NCBI GenBank assembly: GCA_001803395.1
Contig: MHBU01000007.1
Span: 102,801-166,800 of the forward strand
From: Methylotenera sp. RIFCSPLOWO2_02_FULL_45_14
GTDB lineage: Bacteria > Pseudomonadota > Gammaproteobacteria > Burkholderiales > Methylophilaceae
Length of the DNA: 64,000 nt
Direction of reading: 5' to 3'
The translations under genes and the position numbers were made by a program. Numbering within the stretch: the stretch's first letter is position 1; the number at the start of each line of letters is the position of its first letter. Below the pieces are notes generated by a model that was not told the DNA's origin, did no database searches, and worked only from the letters and a program-made list of their open reading frames with translations. Shown in pieces: positions 45,112-57,075 of this stretch.

Positions 45112-46314
45112 TTATATATCGAAATATAAATAACCTGCAATATACCAATCGTAAAGCTGTTGTAGCAATCGTGCGTCAATTTCTTTGTGCAGACCGTCGT
45201 TTGAGCTTATATCATTTGGCTTGAGGTGTCGATTATCGGCGAGTTTCTTGAGTAATTCCGCAGAATCTCCCGTAAATTTAGCGGCTTCACCATTCAAATA
45301 AAAACAGTTAGCTTCGAATAGCATTTGGCTTTTTAAGTCTAACCTAATGCCTAGCTTTGCAAGTTTTTCATTAAACGCGCGCATGGAAATTTTTTTGTTG
45401 GGTTCAAATACTACGTCTGCTTTAGGGTCTGAAAGATAAGTGCCTAAAAATTCTGCCACATCGCGCTCTGACCATTGGATTTTTTGTAAAATTGCACTCA
45501 CTTTGCTAATCATGGCGCTACTAATTTCAGCAGGGTGATTTTGTAAAGTTAAATCCGCATCTTGGTAGATGCCATCTAAAACCAATTGATCTTGATTCAA
45601 TCTATCCTGCATAAAGCCTAAAAATTCAGTGGCTAGTTCTTGGTTTTTTGGCGCACGAAACCCAATTGAATACGTCATGCAGTCTATAGCACCATCAGAA
45701 ACCGCAATGCCCCAATGCGCAAGATGCGGCGGTAAATACAACATGTCGCCTGCTTCTAGCAGCCATTCTTGCGCCGTATCAAAGTTTTTCAAAATGCGTA
45801 AAGGCGCACCTTCAATCAAGTCTAAGTCTGATTGTTTACTAATCCGCCACAAGCGCTTACCTTGCCCCTGTAATAAAAACACATCATAACTATCAAAATG
45901 CGGCCCCACACCACCGCCAACAGGCGCGTAACTTACCATTAAATCATCAAGCCGCGCATGTGGGATAAAGTTAAATTGCTGCAACAGCGCTGCTGCTTCT
46001 GGCAAGTAATGGTTCACGCTTTGTACTAGCAAAGTCCAGTTGTGATCTTTGGTTGGCTGCTCCGGCAGTTTTGCAAAATCTGCATCAGCAAAAGGACCAT
46101 GGCTTGCATGCCACTTTCCCTTTTTATACTCAACAATCCGCGATTGCACATCATCTTCGCAAGCTAAGCCTGCTAGCTCATCAGGGCTTAGCAATCCTTC
46201 AAAATTTGGAATTGCGTTTTTAATCAGCAAAGGCTTTTTCTGCCAGTATTCTGCTAGAAATTGAGTTGGCGTTAAGCCACCGAGTAATGGTAATGCTTGG
46301 TTTTTTGTATGCAT
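45112..46314 (-). CDS. roxA: Ribosomal protein uL16 arginine hydroxylase (RoxA/YcfD), JmjC-like
   Basis: The 400-residue cupin-fold 2-oxoglutarate/Fe(II) oxygenase has an early WQKKPLLIKNAIPNFEG, the metal motif HFDSYDVFLLQGQGKRLWRI (H-x-D), a second His in LPPHLAHWGIAVSD, and a C-terminal winged-helix part (from about 300). YcfD hydroxylates Arg81 of L16 in E. coli. This protein is slightly longer (E. coli 373). ATG start. The DUF7931-like gene follows 13 bases later. Confidence 0.9.
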   Translation of the reverse strand: MHTKNQALPLLGGLTPTQFLAEYWQKKPLLIKNAIPNFEGLLSPDELAGLACEDDVQSRIVEYKKGKWHASHGPFADADFAKLPEQPTKDHNWTLLVQSVNHYLPEAAALLQQFNFIPHARLDDLMVSYAPVGGGVGPHFDSYDVFLLQGQGKRLWRISKQSDLDLIEGAPLRILKNFDTAQEWLLEAGDMLYLPPHLAHWGIAVSDGAIDCMTYSIGFRAPKNQELATEFLGFMQDRLNQDQLVLDGIYQDADLTLQNHPAEISSAMISKVSAILQKIQWSERDVAEFLGTYLSDPKADVVFEPNKKISMRAFNEKLAKLGIRLDLKSQMLFEANCFYLNGEAAKFTGDSAELLKKLADNRHLKPNDISSNDGLHKEIDARLLQQLYDWYIAGYLYFDI

Positions 46315-46514
46315 TTGAATTTAATTGATGCGAAGAGTTTAGGTAAACATTATGCCATTGGTACGGCAGGCTTGCTACTTATGTACTGACATACGGTACT
46401 TGTGCGCAAGATAAGTCGATGTATGACAGGATAAGTTGCCAGTAGCGATATAAATTCATCTGTGTGTATCTGTGCGCATCTGTGGCTAAATAGTTTTTGC
46501 AGTAAAATACTACT

Positions 46515-47531
46515 ATGAACATTTACTCACTCGCAAAACCATTACTTTTCCAGCTTGATGCTGAAACCGCTCATGACATCACTTTAAAAAGCCTCAAGTT
46601 GGCTGAGCAATCAGGTGTATTGTCACTTTATCCAAAAGCACTCACTTGCCAGCCACGGCAGGTGATGGGTATCACCTTTCCGAACCCTGTCGGCTTGGCC
46701 GCAGGCTTAGATAAGAACGGCGCGGTGATTGATGGCATGGCGGCGTTAGGTTTTGGTTTTATTGAGATTGGCACGGTAACGCCGCGTCAGCAACCAGGCA
46801 ACCCTAAACCCCGCTTATTTAGAGTAAAAGAAGCGCAAGGCATTGTGAACCGCTTTGGCTTTAACAATTTAGGCGTTGATAACTTGGTCGAGAATGTAAA
46901 AGCGGCTAAATACAAGGGGGTGCTTGGCATTAACATAGGCAAAAATTTTGATACGCCGATGGAAAATGCAGTGGATGATTATTTGATTTGCATGCAAAAA
47001 GTGTATGCGTATGCGAGTTACATTACGGTTAATATTTCTTCACCCAACACCAAAAATCTGCGTGCCTTGCAAGAAAAAGAGGCCTTGTCGCACTTGCTGG
47101 CTATACTCAAGTTAGAACAAACTAAACTTGCAAATCAACACGGCCGTTATGTGCCAATCACCTTAAAAATAGCGCCAGACCTGGAGTGTGAGCAAATCAA
47201 TGAAATCGCTGATTTGTTAGTAGAGCATAAAATTGACGGCGTGATTGCAACTAACACCACGCTGTCGCGTGAGGCGGTACAAGGGATGGAAAATGCTAAT
47301 GAAACCGGTGGTTTATCGGGTGCACCCGTACGTGAAAAATCAACTTTAGTCATTGGTCAATTGTCGCAACGGCTACAAGGTGCAGTGCCTATTATCGGCG
47401 TGGGTGGTATTTTGAGTGGTGCAGATGCAGTTGAAAAAATTGCCGCAGGGGCCAGTTTAGTGCAGTTGTACAGTGGTTTAATCTATAAAGGGCCTAAGCT
47501 GATCCGTGATGTTTGCAAAACGCTAGGTTAG
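46515..47531 (+). CDS. pyrD: Dihydroorotate dehydrogenase (quinone)
   Basis: The 338-residue class 2 enzyme oxidises dihydroorotate to orotate and reduces membrane quinone. N-terminal membrane-associating helices ([19 protein letters not shown]) are followed by [55 protein letters not shown], catalytic [11 protein letters not shown] with Ser (class 2), and FMN-binding [17 protein letters not shown]. Length fits class 2. It is followed 18 bases later by the GST-like gene. Confidence 0.97.
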   Translation: MNIYSLAKPLLFQLDAETAHDITLKSLKLAEQSGVLSLYPKALTCQPRQVMGITFPNPVGLAAGLDKNGAVIDGMAALGFGFIEIGTVTPRQQPGNPKPRLFRVKEAQGIVNRFGFNNLGVDNLVENVKAAKYKGVLGINIGKNFDTPMENAVDDYLICMQKVYAYASYITVNISSPNTKNLRALQEKEALSHLLAILKLEQTKLANQHGRYVPITLKIAPDLECEQINEIADLLVEHKIDGVIATNTTLSREAVQGMENANETGGLSGAPVREKSTLVIGQLSQRLQGAVPIIGVGGILSGADAVEKIAAGASLVQLYSGLIYKGPKLIRDVCKTLG

Positions 47532-47549
47532 CCACGTTGTTATAGTGCG

Positions 47550-48164
47550 ATGAAACTGCCAGTTTTATATTCTTATCGCCGTTGTCCTTATGCTATGCGT
47601 GCTCGAATGGCACTCAAATATGCTGGAATAAATTTTGAAATCCGAGAAATCGAATTAAAGAGTAAACCTATAGAGATGTTAAAAGTGTCGCCCAAAGGCA
47701 CTGTGCCTGTGTTGGTACTACACAATGGCGCGGTGCTTGAGCAAAGCTTGGATATTATGGTTTGGGCATTGCGGCAGAATGATGCCGATGGTTGGTTGGA
47801 GGCAGATTGTGGGCAAACACAACAACTTATTGCAGAAAACGATACGGGTTTTAAGCCAGCTTTAGATCAATATAAATACGCAATACGCTTTCCTGAGCAA
47901 CCAGCTGAGGCTTATAGAACGCAAGGGGAAATCTTTTTGCAGAAGCTTGAACTGCTATTAAGCCAACATCAGTTTTTGTTGAAAGACCAAGTGAGCTTGG
48001 CTGATATTGCAATATTCCCGTTTATTCGGCAGTTTGCAGCTGTGGATAGTGTTTGGTTTGAATCTGCGCCCTATTCAAAATTAAAGGCTTGGTTGAAAGC
48101 TTTGATTGAGTCAGCATTGTTTGTTAGCGTGATGGAAAAATATAACGTTACTTTAGTTTGCTGA
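47550..48164 (+). CDS. Glutathione S-transferase-like protein
   Basis: The 204-residue protein has an N-terminal thioredoxin-like domain with YSYRRCPYAMRARMALKYAGI, cis-Pro in KGTVPVLVLHNG, and the Glu-Ser glutathione contact VLEQSLDIMVWAL. The helical C-terminal domain carries SLADIAIFPFIRQFA, with the usual N-capping Asp. It may be an omega- or glutaredoxin-2-like type, because the active-site motif is CPYA. Substrate unknown. Directly after pyrD, likely one transcript. An inverted repeat follows. Confidence 0.88.
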   Translation: MKLPVLYSYRRCPYAMRARMALKYAGINFEIREIELKSKPIEMLKVSPKGTVPVLVLHNGAVLEQSLDIMVWALRQNDADGWLEADCGQTQQLIAENDTGFKPALDQYKYAIRFPEQPAEAYRTQGEIFLQKLELLLSQHQFLLKDQVSLADIAIFPFIRQFAAVDSVWFESAPYSKLKAWLKALIESALFVSVMEKYNVTLVC

Positions 48165-48186
48165 ATGCGCGCATTCCCTAAACTGC

Positions 48187-48250
48187 CGTTCCCTGAGCCT
48201 GTCGAAGGGCTAGTTGAGTCGCACACACCCTTCGACAGGCTCAGGGAACG
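48187..48250. repeat. 23-base perfect inverted repeat (REP-like) after the GST-like gene
   Basis: The left arm at 48187-48209 (starting CGTTCCCTGAGCC and ending TCGAAGGG) and right arm at 48228-48250 are perfect inverted copies, with an 18-base loop. The arm contains TTCGACAGGCTCAGGG, a dispersed palindromic unit found in many proteobacterial genomes. It lies between convergent genes and can act as a terminator for both. Confidence 0.85.
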
Positions 48251-48259
48251 TGCTGTGTT

Positions 48260-50536
48260 CTATTCGGCAGTTGCTAGAGATGATTCTGAAGATTGCTTAT
48301 CTTCAGTAAAAGTAAGCTTCACCTCATCTTTATCGTCAATATCCACATGTACGCTACCGCCATTGGTTAATCTGCCAAATAGCAACTCATCTGCAAGGGC
48401 TTTGCGAATAGTATCTTGAATCAGCCTTGCCATTGGGCGGGCGCCCATCAGTGGGTCAAAGCCTTTTTTACCAAGGTAAGCTTTAAGGGCGTCGCTGAAA
48501 GTTGCCTCAACTTTTTTCTCATGCAATTGATCTTCAAGCTGAATTAAGAATTTATCAACCACACGGATAATAATATCTTGTGAAAGCGCAGTAAATGAAA
48601 CCGTTGCATCCAGGCGATTACGGAACTCAGGTGAGAATAAGCGTTTAATGTCGGCCTGTTCGTCTCCGGTTTGTTTAGTGGTTGTAAAGCCCATGCTTGA
48701 TTTAGACAGGCCTTCTGCACCAGCATTAGTGGTCATGATAATGGTTACATTTCTAAAGTCAGCTTTGCGGCCATTATTATCGGTGAGTGTGCCGTGATCC
48801 ATCACTTGTAGCAGGATATTAAAGATGTCCGGATGCGCTTTTTCAATTTCATCGAGTAAAAGTACGCAATACGGGTGTTTGGTAATGGCCTCTGTCATTA
48901 AACCACCTTGTTCAAACCCCACGTAGCCAGGCGGCGCGCCAATTAAGCGCGATACCGCATGACGTTCCATGTATTCACTCATATCGAAGCGAATCAATTC
49001 TATGCCCATAATGTAAGCTAGCTGTTTGGCGACTTCGGTTTTACCCACACCAGTGGGGCCGCTAAATAAGAAGCTGCCGATGGGTTTGTTACCTTGACCC
49101 AGGCCGCTACGCGCCATTTTTACAGCGGATGTAAGGGCTTCAATTGCTTTGTCTTGGCCAAATACGACGGCTTTTAAATCGCGCTCAAGTGTTTTAAGTG
49201 CACTACGGTCGTCGTTAGAGATGTTTTTTGGCGGAATCCGCGCAATTTTAGCAATAATGTCTTCAATTTCTTTATTGCCGATCGTTTTCTTCTGTTTAGA
49301 TTTTGGCAATATACGTTGTGCAGCCCCGGCTTCATCAATCACATCAATCGCTTTGTCAGGCAAGTGGCGGTCATTGATATATTTAGCTGATAATTCTGCG
49401 GCTGTAGTGAGGGCGCTAGCAGTATATTTCACGCTATGGTGTTCTTCAAAACGTGATTTTAAACCTTTAAGTATTTCTATGGTTTCGGCAACACTAGGTT
49501 CCGCCACGTCAATTTTTTGAAAGCGGCGAGATAGCGCGTGGTCTTTTTCAAATACACCGCGATATTCTTGATAAGTAGTGGCGCCTATGCATTTAAGAGA
49601 GCCATTGGAGAGTGCTGGTTTCAATAAATTGCTGGCATCTAAAGTGCCGCCACTGGCAGAGCCTGCGCCAATCAAGGTGTGAATTTCATCAATAAATAAA
49701 ATGGCATCGGGTTTTTCTGCAAGCTGCTTCATCACTGCTTTTAAGCGCTGTTCAAAATCACCACGGTATTTGGTACCAGCGAGCAATGCGCCCATATCGA
49801 GTGAATAAACAACCGCATTGGCCAATATATCTGGAATATTTTTTTCTACAATACGGCGTGCTAAACCTTCGGCAATCGCAGTTTTACCTACGCCTGCTTC
49901 ACCCACTAATAGCGGGTTATTTTTACGGCGGCGGCATAATGTTTGTACCACACGCTCTAATTCAGCGCTACGGCCAATCAGCGGGTCGATTTTGCCTGCG
50001 GCTACCTGTACGTTTAGATTGAGTGTAAAGTTTTCAAGTGCACCTGCTGGAGCTGCTTCTGCGTCCGTTTCTTGCTCTGGGCCTTCTGGTTTTGCGGTTT
50101 CGCCTACTTTAGAAACACCATGTGAGATAAAGTTAACAATATCTAAACGGGTAATGCCTTGTTGATGCAAGAAAAACACGGCATGCGAATCTTTTTCGCC
50201 GAAAATTGCAACCAATACATTGGCGCCAGTGACTTCTTTTTTGCCTGAGGACTGTACATGTAACATGGCCCGTTGGATAACGCGCTGAAAGCCCAGCGTT
50301 GGTTGCGTATCAACGTCATCCTGACCAATCACAGTTGGGGTGTGTTCTTCAATGTATTGATTGAGTTCAGTACGCAATGCTTCGAGTTTTGCCCCGCACG
50401 CGCGTAGCACCTCAGCCGCCGTTGGGTTATCAATCATGGCGAGTAATAAATGCTCAACCGTAATGAGTTCATGGCGCTTTTGTCTAGCGTCCATAAAAGC
50501 CATGTGCAGGCTAACTTCTAACTCTTGAGCAATCAT
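48260..50536 (-). CDS. clpA: ATP-dependent Clp protease ATP-binding subunit ClpA
   Basis: The 758-residue AAA+ unfoldase has two ATPase domains. The N-domain (about 1-140: [22 protein letters not shown], Clp_N repeats) is followed by the first module with Walker [16 protein letters not shown] (near 211) and [10 protein letters not shown], then the second with [15 protein letters not shown] (near 495), [27 protein letters not shown] and [17 protein letters not shown]. It delivers substrates to ClpP. ClpS lies directly upstream, the usual pair. Complete and of normal length. Confidence 0.97.
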   Translation of the reverse strand: MIAQELEVSLHMAFMDARQKRHELITVEHLLLAMIDNPTAAEVLRACGAKLEALRTELNQYIEEHTPTVIGQDDVDTQPTLGFQRVIQRAMLHVQSSGKKEVTGANVLVAIFGEKDSHAVFFLHQQGITRLDIVNFISHGVSKVGETAKPEGPEQETDAEAAPAGALENFTLNLNVQVAAGKIDPLIGRSAELERVVQTLCRRRKNNPLLVGEAGVGKTAIAEGLARRIVEKNIPDILANAVVYSLDMGALLAGTKYRGDFEQRLKAVMKQLAEKPDAILFIDEIHTLIGAGSASGGTLDASNLLKPALSNGSLKCIGATTYQEYRGVFEKDHALSRRFQKIDVAEPSVAETIEILKGLKSRFEEHHSVKYTASALTTAAELSAKYINDRHLPDKAIDVIDEAGAAQRILPKSKQKKTIGNKEIEDIIAKIARIPPKNISNDDRSALKTLERDLKAVVFGQDKAIEALTSAVKMARSGLGQGNKPIGSFLFSGPTGVGKTEVAKQLAYIMGIELIRFDMSEYMERHAVSRLIGAPPGYVGFEQGGLMTEAITKHPYCVLLLDEIEKAHPDIFNILLQVMDHGTLTDNNGRKADFRNVTIIMTTNAGAEGLSKSSMGFTTTKQTGDEQADIKRLFSPEFRNRLDATVSFTALSQDIIIRVVDKFLIQLEDQLHEKKVEATFSDALKAYLGKKGFDPLMGARPMARLIQDTIRKALADELLFGRLTNGGSVHVDIDDKDEVKLTFTEDKQSSESSLATAE

Positions 50537-50561
50537 TTTTTGTACCTTAATTTTGTTGTAT

Positions 50562-50873
50562 TCAAGTCATCTCTATCACGCATTGCAAAGGGTGTTGCAA
50601 TTGCCTTGCATGCTCCAGCACCTGATTCATTTTTGTTTCTGCAATATCTTGTGGATAAACTCCACATACGCCCGCGCCCTCGGTATGTACTTTGAGCATA
50701 ATTTGCGTTGCTTGTTCACGGCTTTTATTAAAAAAGCGTTCTATCGTTTCAACGACAAACTCCATCGGCGTGTAATCGTCATTTAATAGCAACACTTTAA
50801 ACATGGGGGGCAATTTTGGTTTTGCAACCTCAGGTTTAAGTGCCGTATTACTGTCTGTTGGAGTTTTAGCCAT
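50562..50873 (-). CDS. clpS: ClpS adaptor protein
   Basis: The 103-residue N-degron adaptor has the flexible N-terminus with [24 protein letters not shown], the family signature, followed by [35 protein letters not shown], and a C-terminal [14 protein letters not shown]. It recognises bulky N-terminal residues and hands proteins to ClpA, which starts 25 bases downstream on the same strand. Confidence 0.97.
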   Translation of the reverse strand: MAKTPTDSNTALKPEVAKPKLPPMFKVLLLNDDYTPMEFVVETIERFFNKSREQATQIMLKVHTEGAGVCGVYPQDIAETKMNQVLEHARQLQHPLQCVIEMT

Positions 50874-50973
50874 AATTTGAATCTATTTTGAGCCAAACTG
50901 GAAAAAATTCAAGCTTAATTTCACCAGTTGAGATGGAATAATATCTTGCAAATACATTGCTCAATTGCAAAGA

Positions 50974-52245
50974 CTAAGGGAATATCTTAACGCTTTTCAC
51001 AATTCTATCTTGAGTTTGCACAATTTCCAGTACATGCTTACCCACTTTAAAGCTGGTGCTGGATTCGGGGATGTCTTCAAAGTGTTCGAGTATTAGACCG
51101 TTGAGCGTGCGTGGACCATCAATGGGCAACTTGAGGTTTAATTTTTTATTGAGGTCACGTAGTGTGCTGCTGCCATCTACCAACCAGCTTCCATCAGCCT
51201 CTTGGCGGTAACTGCCAAGGCGGGAAGGTGATTGTGTTGTAAAGTCACCAATCACCTCTTCTAAAATGTCTTCCAGGGTTACTAAGCCTTTAAATTCACC
51301 GTATTCATCGACAACCAAGGCGATGCGTTGCTGGTTCTCTTGAAATTGTTGAATTTGTGTAAAAAGTGGTGTGCCAGAAGGAATGAAATAGGGCTCACTC
51401 ATCACTTCACGCAAGGCCTCTTTGTCTAAATCGCTGCCTTGATGCAGTGTGCGTAGCTGGCTAATGACTTTTCTTACATGCAATATGCCAATGATTTCCT
51501 CTTGCTCGCCTTGACGCACAGGCAGGCGAGTGTGGTGGCTGCTGGAAATATGTTGCAAAATTTCGTCCAGGGGTGAGTCAAAGTCAATTGATTCAACTAA
51601 TGTGTGTGCTGTCATGACGTCATCTACACTGATTTTTTCTAAATCAAATAGATTCAACAAAATAGCACGGTGTTTTTTGGGTAAAAAATGACCTGCATCG
51701 GTGACGATACTTCGCAATTCGTCCATAGTGAGTGATTGCGTAGATTCTTCAAAATTGACCCTGACGCCCAATATTTTTAACAGTGCGCCAACGAACAAGT
51801 TGACGAACCAAACTACTGGATACAGCACTTTAAGTAATGGGTAGAGTATAAAGCTGCAAAACATCGCAATTTTTTCGGGGTAGGCAGCGGCGATGACCTT
51901 AGGTGAAATTTCACTGAATACTAAAATAGCAAAAGTCACCGCCAGTGTGCCTAGCATTAGCGCCCACTCGCCTTCGCCAAAAAGCTCTACAACAATCACT
52001 GTGACTAAAGTGGCGGAAGCGGCGTTGGCAAAATTATTGCAAAGCAGAATAACGCCTAGCAGTTTATCTGTTTTAGCTAATAAGGCACTGGCTAAACGCG
52101 CTCCGCGATGGCCTTCTTTAACCAAATGCCGCAATCGGTAACGGTTAAGTGACATCAAGCTGGTTTCGGCGATTGAGAAAAAGCCGGAAATAAGTAGCAA
52201 TAAGGCAAGCGCACCTAGTTGCCAAGAAATAGGAATGTTATCCAA
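50974..52245 (-). CDS. CNNM/CorC-type membrane protein (DUF21-CBS-CBS-CorC_HlyC)
   Basis: The 423-residue protein has an N-terminal DUF21 domain (about 1-190) with four membrane segments and FSIAETSLMSLNRYRLRHL, two CBS domains (about 205-330: SVDDVMTAHTLVESI, HTRLPVRQGEQEEIIGIL, RIALVVDEYGEFKGLVTLEDILEEVIGD), and a C-terminal CorC_HlyC domain (DGSWLVDGSSTLRDLNKKL). CNNM family proteins transport or regulate Mg2+ and possibly Co2+. YfjD-like in architecture. ATG start; single gene behind secF. Confidence 0.92.
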   Translation of the reverse strand: MDNIPISWQLGALALLLLISGFFSIAETSLMSLNRYRLRHLVKEGHRGARLASALLAKTDKLLGVILLCNNFANAASATLVTVIVVELFGEGEWALMLGTLAVTFAILVFSEISPKVIAAAYPEKIAMFCSFILYPLLKVLYPVVWFVNLFVGALLKILGVRVNFEESTQSLTMDELRSIVTDAGHFLPKKHRAILLNLFDLEKISVDDVMTAHTLVESIDFDSPLDEILQHISSSHHTRLPVRQGEQEEIIGILHVRKVISQLRTLHQGSDLDKEALREVMSEPYFIPSGTPLFTQIQQFQENQQRIALVVDEYGEFKGLVTLEDILEEVIGDFTTQSPSRLGSYRQEADGSWLVDGSSTLRDLNKKLNLKLPIDGPRTLNGLILEHFEDIPESSTSFKVGKHVLEIVQTQDRIVKSVKIFP

Positions 52246-52306
52246 TGGGTGAGTTTAAGCTGTTGACGATGTAAGGAGTTTATACGTGCGCGGGGTTGTT
52301 ATCAAG

Positions 52307-52342
52307 CTGACTGTGCTTTGGCCTGCTATAAAGCACAGTCAG
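52307..52342 (-). other. 13-base-pair hairpin between secF and the CNNM-type gene
   Basis: CTGACTGTGCTTT (52307-52319) pairs perfectly with AAAGCACAGTCAG (52330-52342), with a 10-base loop. It is just past the secF stop on the minus strand. There is no T-run after it, so termination would need help. Confidence 0.7.
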
Positions 52343-52354
52343 TGCGCGAGCTGT

Positions 52355-53320
52355 TTAGGCAAATTCCGATGGATCTGGCTCGACCACTTTTTCTTCTTTG
52401 CTACCTTCTTTTTTCTCAACATCGCCAATCAAGTTAGCGCGATTAACGCCTAACCACATGGCGATTGGACAAGCGACCAATACTGAAGAATAAATGCCGA
52501 ACAAAATACCGATAGTAAGAGCTAACGCAAAGTTATGTAGCACTTCGCCGCCAAATAGCAACATTGAACCTACCATGGTTTGCGTCATCATATGCGTAAT
52601 CACAGTACGAGACATGGTGCGGGTGATTGCGTTGTCGATCACTTGCACTACGCTTGCTTTACGCATTTTGCGGAAGTTTTCGCGTACCCGGTCAAATACA
52701 ACGACAGATTCATTGACGGAGTAGCCTAATACGGCCAGCACCGCGGCGAGAACCGTGAGGTTGAATTCCCATTGGAAAAATGCAAAGAAACCTAGAATAA
52801 TGACCACGTCATGCATGTTAGCGATAATGGCCGCTACTGCAAAGCGCCATTCAAAGCGCAACCACAGGTATAGCACAATGCCTAAGCAGACAAAAAATAG
52901 TGCCAAGCCACCATTTTCATACAGTTCATCGCCGACTTGAGCGCCAACTGATTCAACACGTCGTACTTCAACCTTGGCATCAGCATTCACTAAAGCTGCT
53001 TTAACCTGTTCTGAAAGTTGCGACACTGATAAACCAGGCTTGACTGGCAAACGAATCAATACATCGCGACTTGAGCCAAAATTCTGTACGGTAGCTTCTT
53101 TTAGGCCGATACTATCCACCGCTTTGCGAACGCTATCTAAATCCGCGGCTTGCGGATAGTTCACTTCCATCACCGTGCCACCAGTAAAATCCACGCCAAA
53201 ACTTAACCCGCGTGTGGCTAAAAAGAAAATTGCCAAGATAAATGTCACCAATGAGATGGTCGTCGTGAGGCGACCATAACTCATAAAGGGAATATCGTTT
53301 TTGATTCTAAATAATTCCAT
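52355..53320 (-). CDS. secF: Protein translocase subunit SecF
   Basis: The 321-residue inner-membrane protein has six helices. Motifs: N-terminal IPFMSYGRLTTTIS, GVDFTGGTVMEVNYP, the periplasmic loop, then LGYSVNESVVVFDRVREN with the family signature, and NAITRTMSRTVITHMMT. With SecD it uses the proton gradient to pull secreted proteins. It starts 31 bases after secD. The C-terminal tail EKKEGSKEEKVVEPDPSEFA is charged. Confidence 0.97.
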   Translation of the reverse strand: MELFRIKNDIPFMSYGRLTTTISLVTFILAIFFLATRGLSFGVDFTGGTVMEVNYPQAADLDSVRKAVDSIGLKEATVQNFGSSRDVLIRLPVKPGLSVSQLSEQVKAALVNADAKVEVRRVESVGAQVGDELYENGGLALFFVCLGIVLYLWLRFEWRFAVAAIIANMHDVVIILGFFAFFQWEFNLTVLAAVLAVLGYSVNESVVVFDRVRENFRKMRKASVVQVIDNAITRTMSRTVITHMMTQTMVGSMLLFGGEVLHNFALALTIGILFGIYSSVLVACPIAMWLGVNRANLIGDVEKKEGSKEEKVVEPDPSEFA

Positions 53321-53351
53321 AATCTATACTCTAAAAGGTGTAGGTTTAAGC

Positions 53352-55196
53352 TTATGCTTTGAAAATTTGGCCGATAGACAACTTAGTTAATTTACGGCGA
53401 TAACCATAAATCAAGTTGACGAGTGCGCGTGATACCAATACCGCACTGAACATCGAAGTTAAAATGCCTAATACGTGCACTACTGCAAAGCCTTTAATTG
53501 GACCTGTACCAAACATAAATAACGCTAAACCTGCAATCATGGTGGTGACGTTTGAATCCAGAATGGTATCCCAAGCGCGGTCATAGCCCGCATGAATGCT
53601 GGCTTGCGGTGTGTTGCCATTGCGTAATTCTTCTCGTACGCGCTCGTTAATCAGTACGTTGGCATCAATCGCCATCCCCAGTGCCAATGCAATTGCGGCC
53701 AGGCCTGGTAGTGTGAGCGTGGCTTGTAGCATTGATAAAATAGCAACTAACAGCAATAAGTTGATGGCCAAGGCAGCGACTGACACCGCGCCAAACGCCA
53801 TGTAATAGATCATCATCATGACAGCGATGGCGGCAAAGCCCCACAAGGTAGAATGGACGCCGCGATTGATATTATCTTGTCCCATACTTGGGCCGACAGT
53901 ACGTTCTTCAATGATATCCATTGGTGCGGCAAGTGCACCAGCACGCAATAGTAATGAAATATCGGTGGCTTCTTGTGTGTTAGCCATGCCGGAAATCTGT
54001 ACGCGACCGCCGCCAATCTCTTCGTTAATTACTGGTGCTGTGATGACTTCAGTATTGCCTTTTTCAATCAGCAATATCGCCATGCGTTTGCCCACATTTT
54101 CACGTGTGACTTGTTGAAATATGCGCGCGCCACGTGCATCCAGTGAGACATTGACAACGGACTGTCCGTTTTGACTGTTCACACCAGGCCCCGCGTCAGT
54201 AATGTAGTCGCCAGTAAGCACTACATTCTTTTTCACTAGAATAGGACGGCCCTCACGGTCTTTATAGACCTCGTCGCCTAATGGCGCTTGGCCTTTATCT
54301 GCTTTTTCCAGTGTGGCTGCGTCAGATTTCTCTTCATCAACAAGCCTGATTTCCAGCGTAGCGGTACGACCTAAAATATCTTTTGCTTTTGCGGTATCCT
54401 GCACACCAGGAAGTTGCACCACTACACGGTCTACGCCTTGTTGTTGAATAATCGGCTCTGCTACGCCCAGCTCGTTAATACGATTATGCAGTGTTTGGAT
54501 GTTTTGTTTTAAGGCAAAGTCTTGAATACGTTTTTGTTCCACTGCATTTAATGACGCAGTGAGTAATTGACTCTCACCCTCTGCAGATTCATTAAGTGTT
54601 AAATCCGGATATTCTTTGCTGATGATTTTTTTGCCTTTTGCCAGCTCAGCCGCGTTACTAAAGCGAACTTGAACGGTTTGTCCTTCGCGCGTTACGCCAA
54701 TATATGAAACACGTTCTTTACGTAAAGCGGTTCTAAAATCACCTACAAAGCGCTCAGCGGCTTTATCTAACGCGGCTTTCATATCGACTTGCAGTAAGAA
54801 ATGTACCCCACCGCGTAAATCCAGACCCAAGTACATTGGTTTGGCACCTAAGCTGCGTAACCAGTCTGGTGAGCGGGAAAGCAAGTTGAGGGCAACGGTG
54901 TAATCTTTGCCTAAGCTTGCTTGCAACACATCTTTAGCTTTAATTTGTGTGTCGGTATTGGCAAAGCGCGCTTTAACACCGCGCGCATCTAAATAAATGC
55001 CGTCGTATTGAATTTTCTCTTGTTTGAAAACTGCCTCAACTTGACCCAGCAAGGCAGGGTCAAGTTTTGTTGTGCTCTTGGCAGGCGTCACTTGTACCGC
55101 TGGCGATTCACCAAAAAAATTGGGGATGGTATAAATCAGCCCAATTAAAATCATGACAACAACAAGAATGTTTTTCCACAATGGATAGCGGTTCAT
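53352..55196 (-). CDS. secD: Protein translocase subunit SecD
   Basis: The 614-residue protein has an N-terminal helix NILVVVMILIGLIYTIPNFFGE, the first periplasmic domain with GLDLRGGVHFLLQVDM, a large periplasmic base and head part, then GPSMGQDNINRGVHSTLWG, and C-terminal five helices with ALGMAIDANVLINERVREELRNG (conserved Asp needed for proton coupling). Length fits E. coli SecD (615). It lies between yajC and secF. Confidence 0.97.
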   Translation of the reverse strand: MNRYPLWKNILVVVMILIGLIYTIPNFFGESPAVQVTPAKSTTKLDPALLGQVEAVFKQEKIQYDGIYLDARGVKARFANTDTQIKAKDVLQASLGKDYTVALNLLSRSPDWLRSLGAKPMYLGLDLRGGVHFLLQVDMKAALDKAAERFVGDFRTALRKERVSYIGVTREGQTVQVRFSNAAELAKGKKIISKEYPDLTLNESAEGESQLLTASLNAVEQKRIQDFALKQNIQTLHNRINELGVAEPIIQQQGVDRVVVQLPGVQDTAKAKDILGRTATLEIRLVDEEKSDAATLEKADKGQAPLGDEVYKDREGRPILVKKNVVLTGDYITDAGPGVNSQNGQSVVNVSLDARGARIFQQVTRENVGKRMAILLIEKGNTEVITAPVINEEIGGGRVQISGMANTQEATDISLLLRAGALAAPMDIIEERTVGPSMGQDNINRGVHSTLWGFAAIAVMMMIYYMAFGAVSVAALAINLLLLVAILSMLQATLTLPGLAAIALALGMAIDANVLINERVREELRNGNTPQASIHAGYDRAWDTILDSNVTTMIAGLALFMFGTGPIKGFAVVHVLGILTSMFSAVLVSRALVNLIYGYRRKLTKLSIGQIFKA

Positions 55197-55252
55197 AGTT
55201 AGACTCTAGTGAATAGCGGTGTTAATTTGAGGTGGTGCGAATATGACCAGCA

Positions 55253-55567
55253 TTAAAGGCTTTTAATAGTACCTTTTGGTAGTGCGCTTTGAATGGCATG
55301 TTTTTGTACGGTAATTTCAGTGTTTGGCGCAATTTCAACGCTCACAAAACTTTCAGTGACTTTCGTCACTTTACCAATGATGCCGCCACCGGTGACTACT
55401 TCATCGCCTTTTTGCAAAGCAGCAATCATATTGCGTTGCGCTTTAGCTTGTTTCATTTGTGGGCGAATAATCATGAAGAAAAACAGTACAAAAATCACGA
55501 CAAGTGGCAAAAAACTTGTGAAATCGGTAGCAGGTGCTGCAGCGGCGTAGGCATTTGAAATAAACAC
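55253..55567 (-). CDS. yajC: Sec accessory protein YajC
   Basis: The 104-residue protein has one membrane helix (FLPLVVIFVLFFFMIIRPQMKQ, with the diagnostic IRPQMKQAK after it), then a cytoplasmic YajC domain with LQKGDEVVTGGGIIGKVTKV and AIQSALPKGTIKSL. It associates with SecDF and AcrB in E. coli. It is located 56 bases upstream of secD and 106 bases after tgt, all on the same strand. Confidence 0.96.
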   Translation of the reverse strand: MFISNAYAAAAPATDFTSFLPLVVIFVLFFFMIIRPQMKQAKAQRNMIAALQKGDEVVTGGGIIGKVTKVTESFVSVEIAPNTEITVQKHAIQSALPKGTIKSL

Positions 55568-55673
55568 GATATAACTCTCTTAAAATATAAGTGGAAATGG
55601 TCTAAAAAATTAGCTTTGAATTTTAGCACAGACTGACTTGTGTTGCAGTACTCTCAACTTTGAAGCTAAAAAG

Positions 55674-56932
<1,259 letters not shown>

Positions 56933-57075
56933 TTTATAAACAAGCGAGATATTATCACATGCCTTTGTTATACTTCATTTATGTCTGTACTTATGTCGGC
57001 TAAGTGGACTGAATTCAGCCAGCTGTGTTACGCCATAATTTTAGCTCTTGATTTATATTTATCTCATTCGCAGGT

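Noticed and set aside
48165-48419. 84-codon plus-strand frame after the GST-like gene
   Set aside because: It runs through the palindromic repeat and into the antisense of clpA; no support as a gene.
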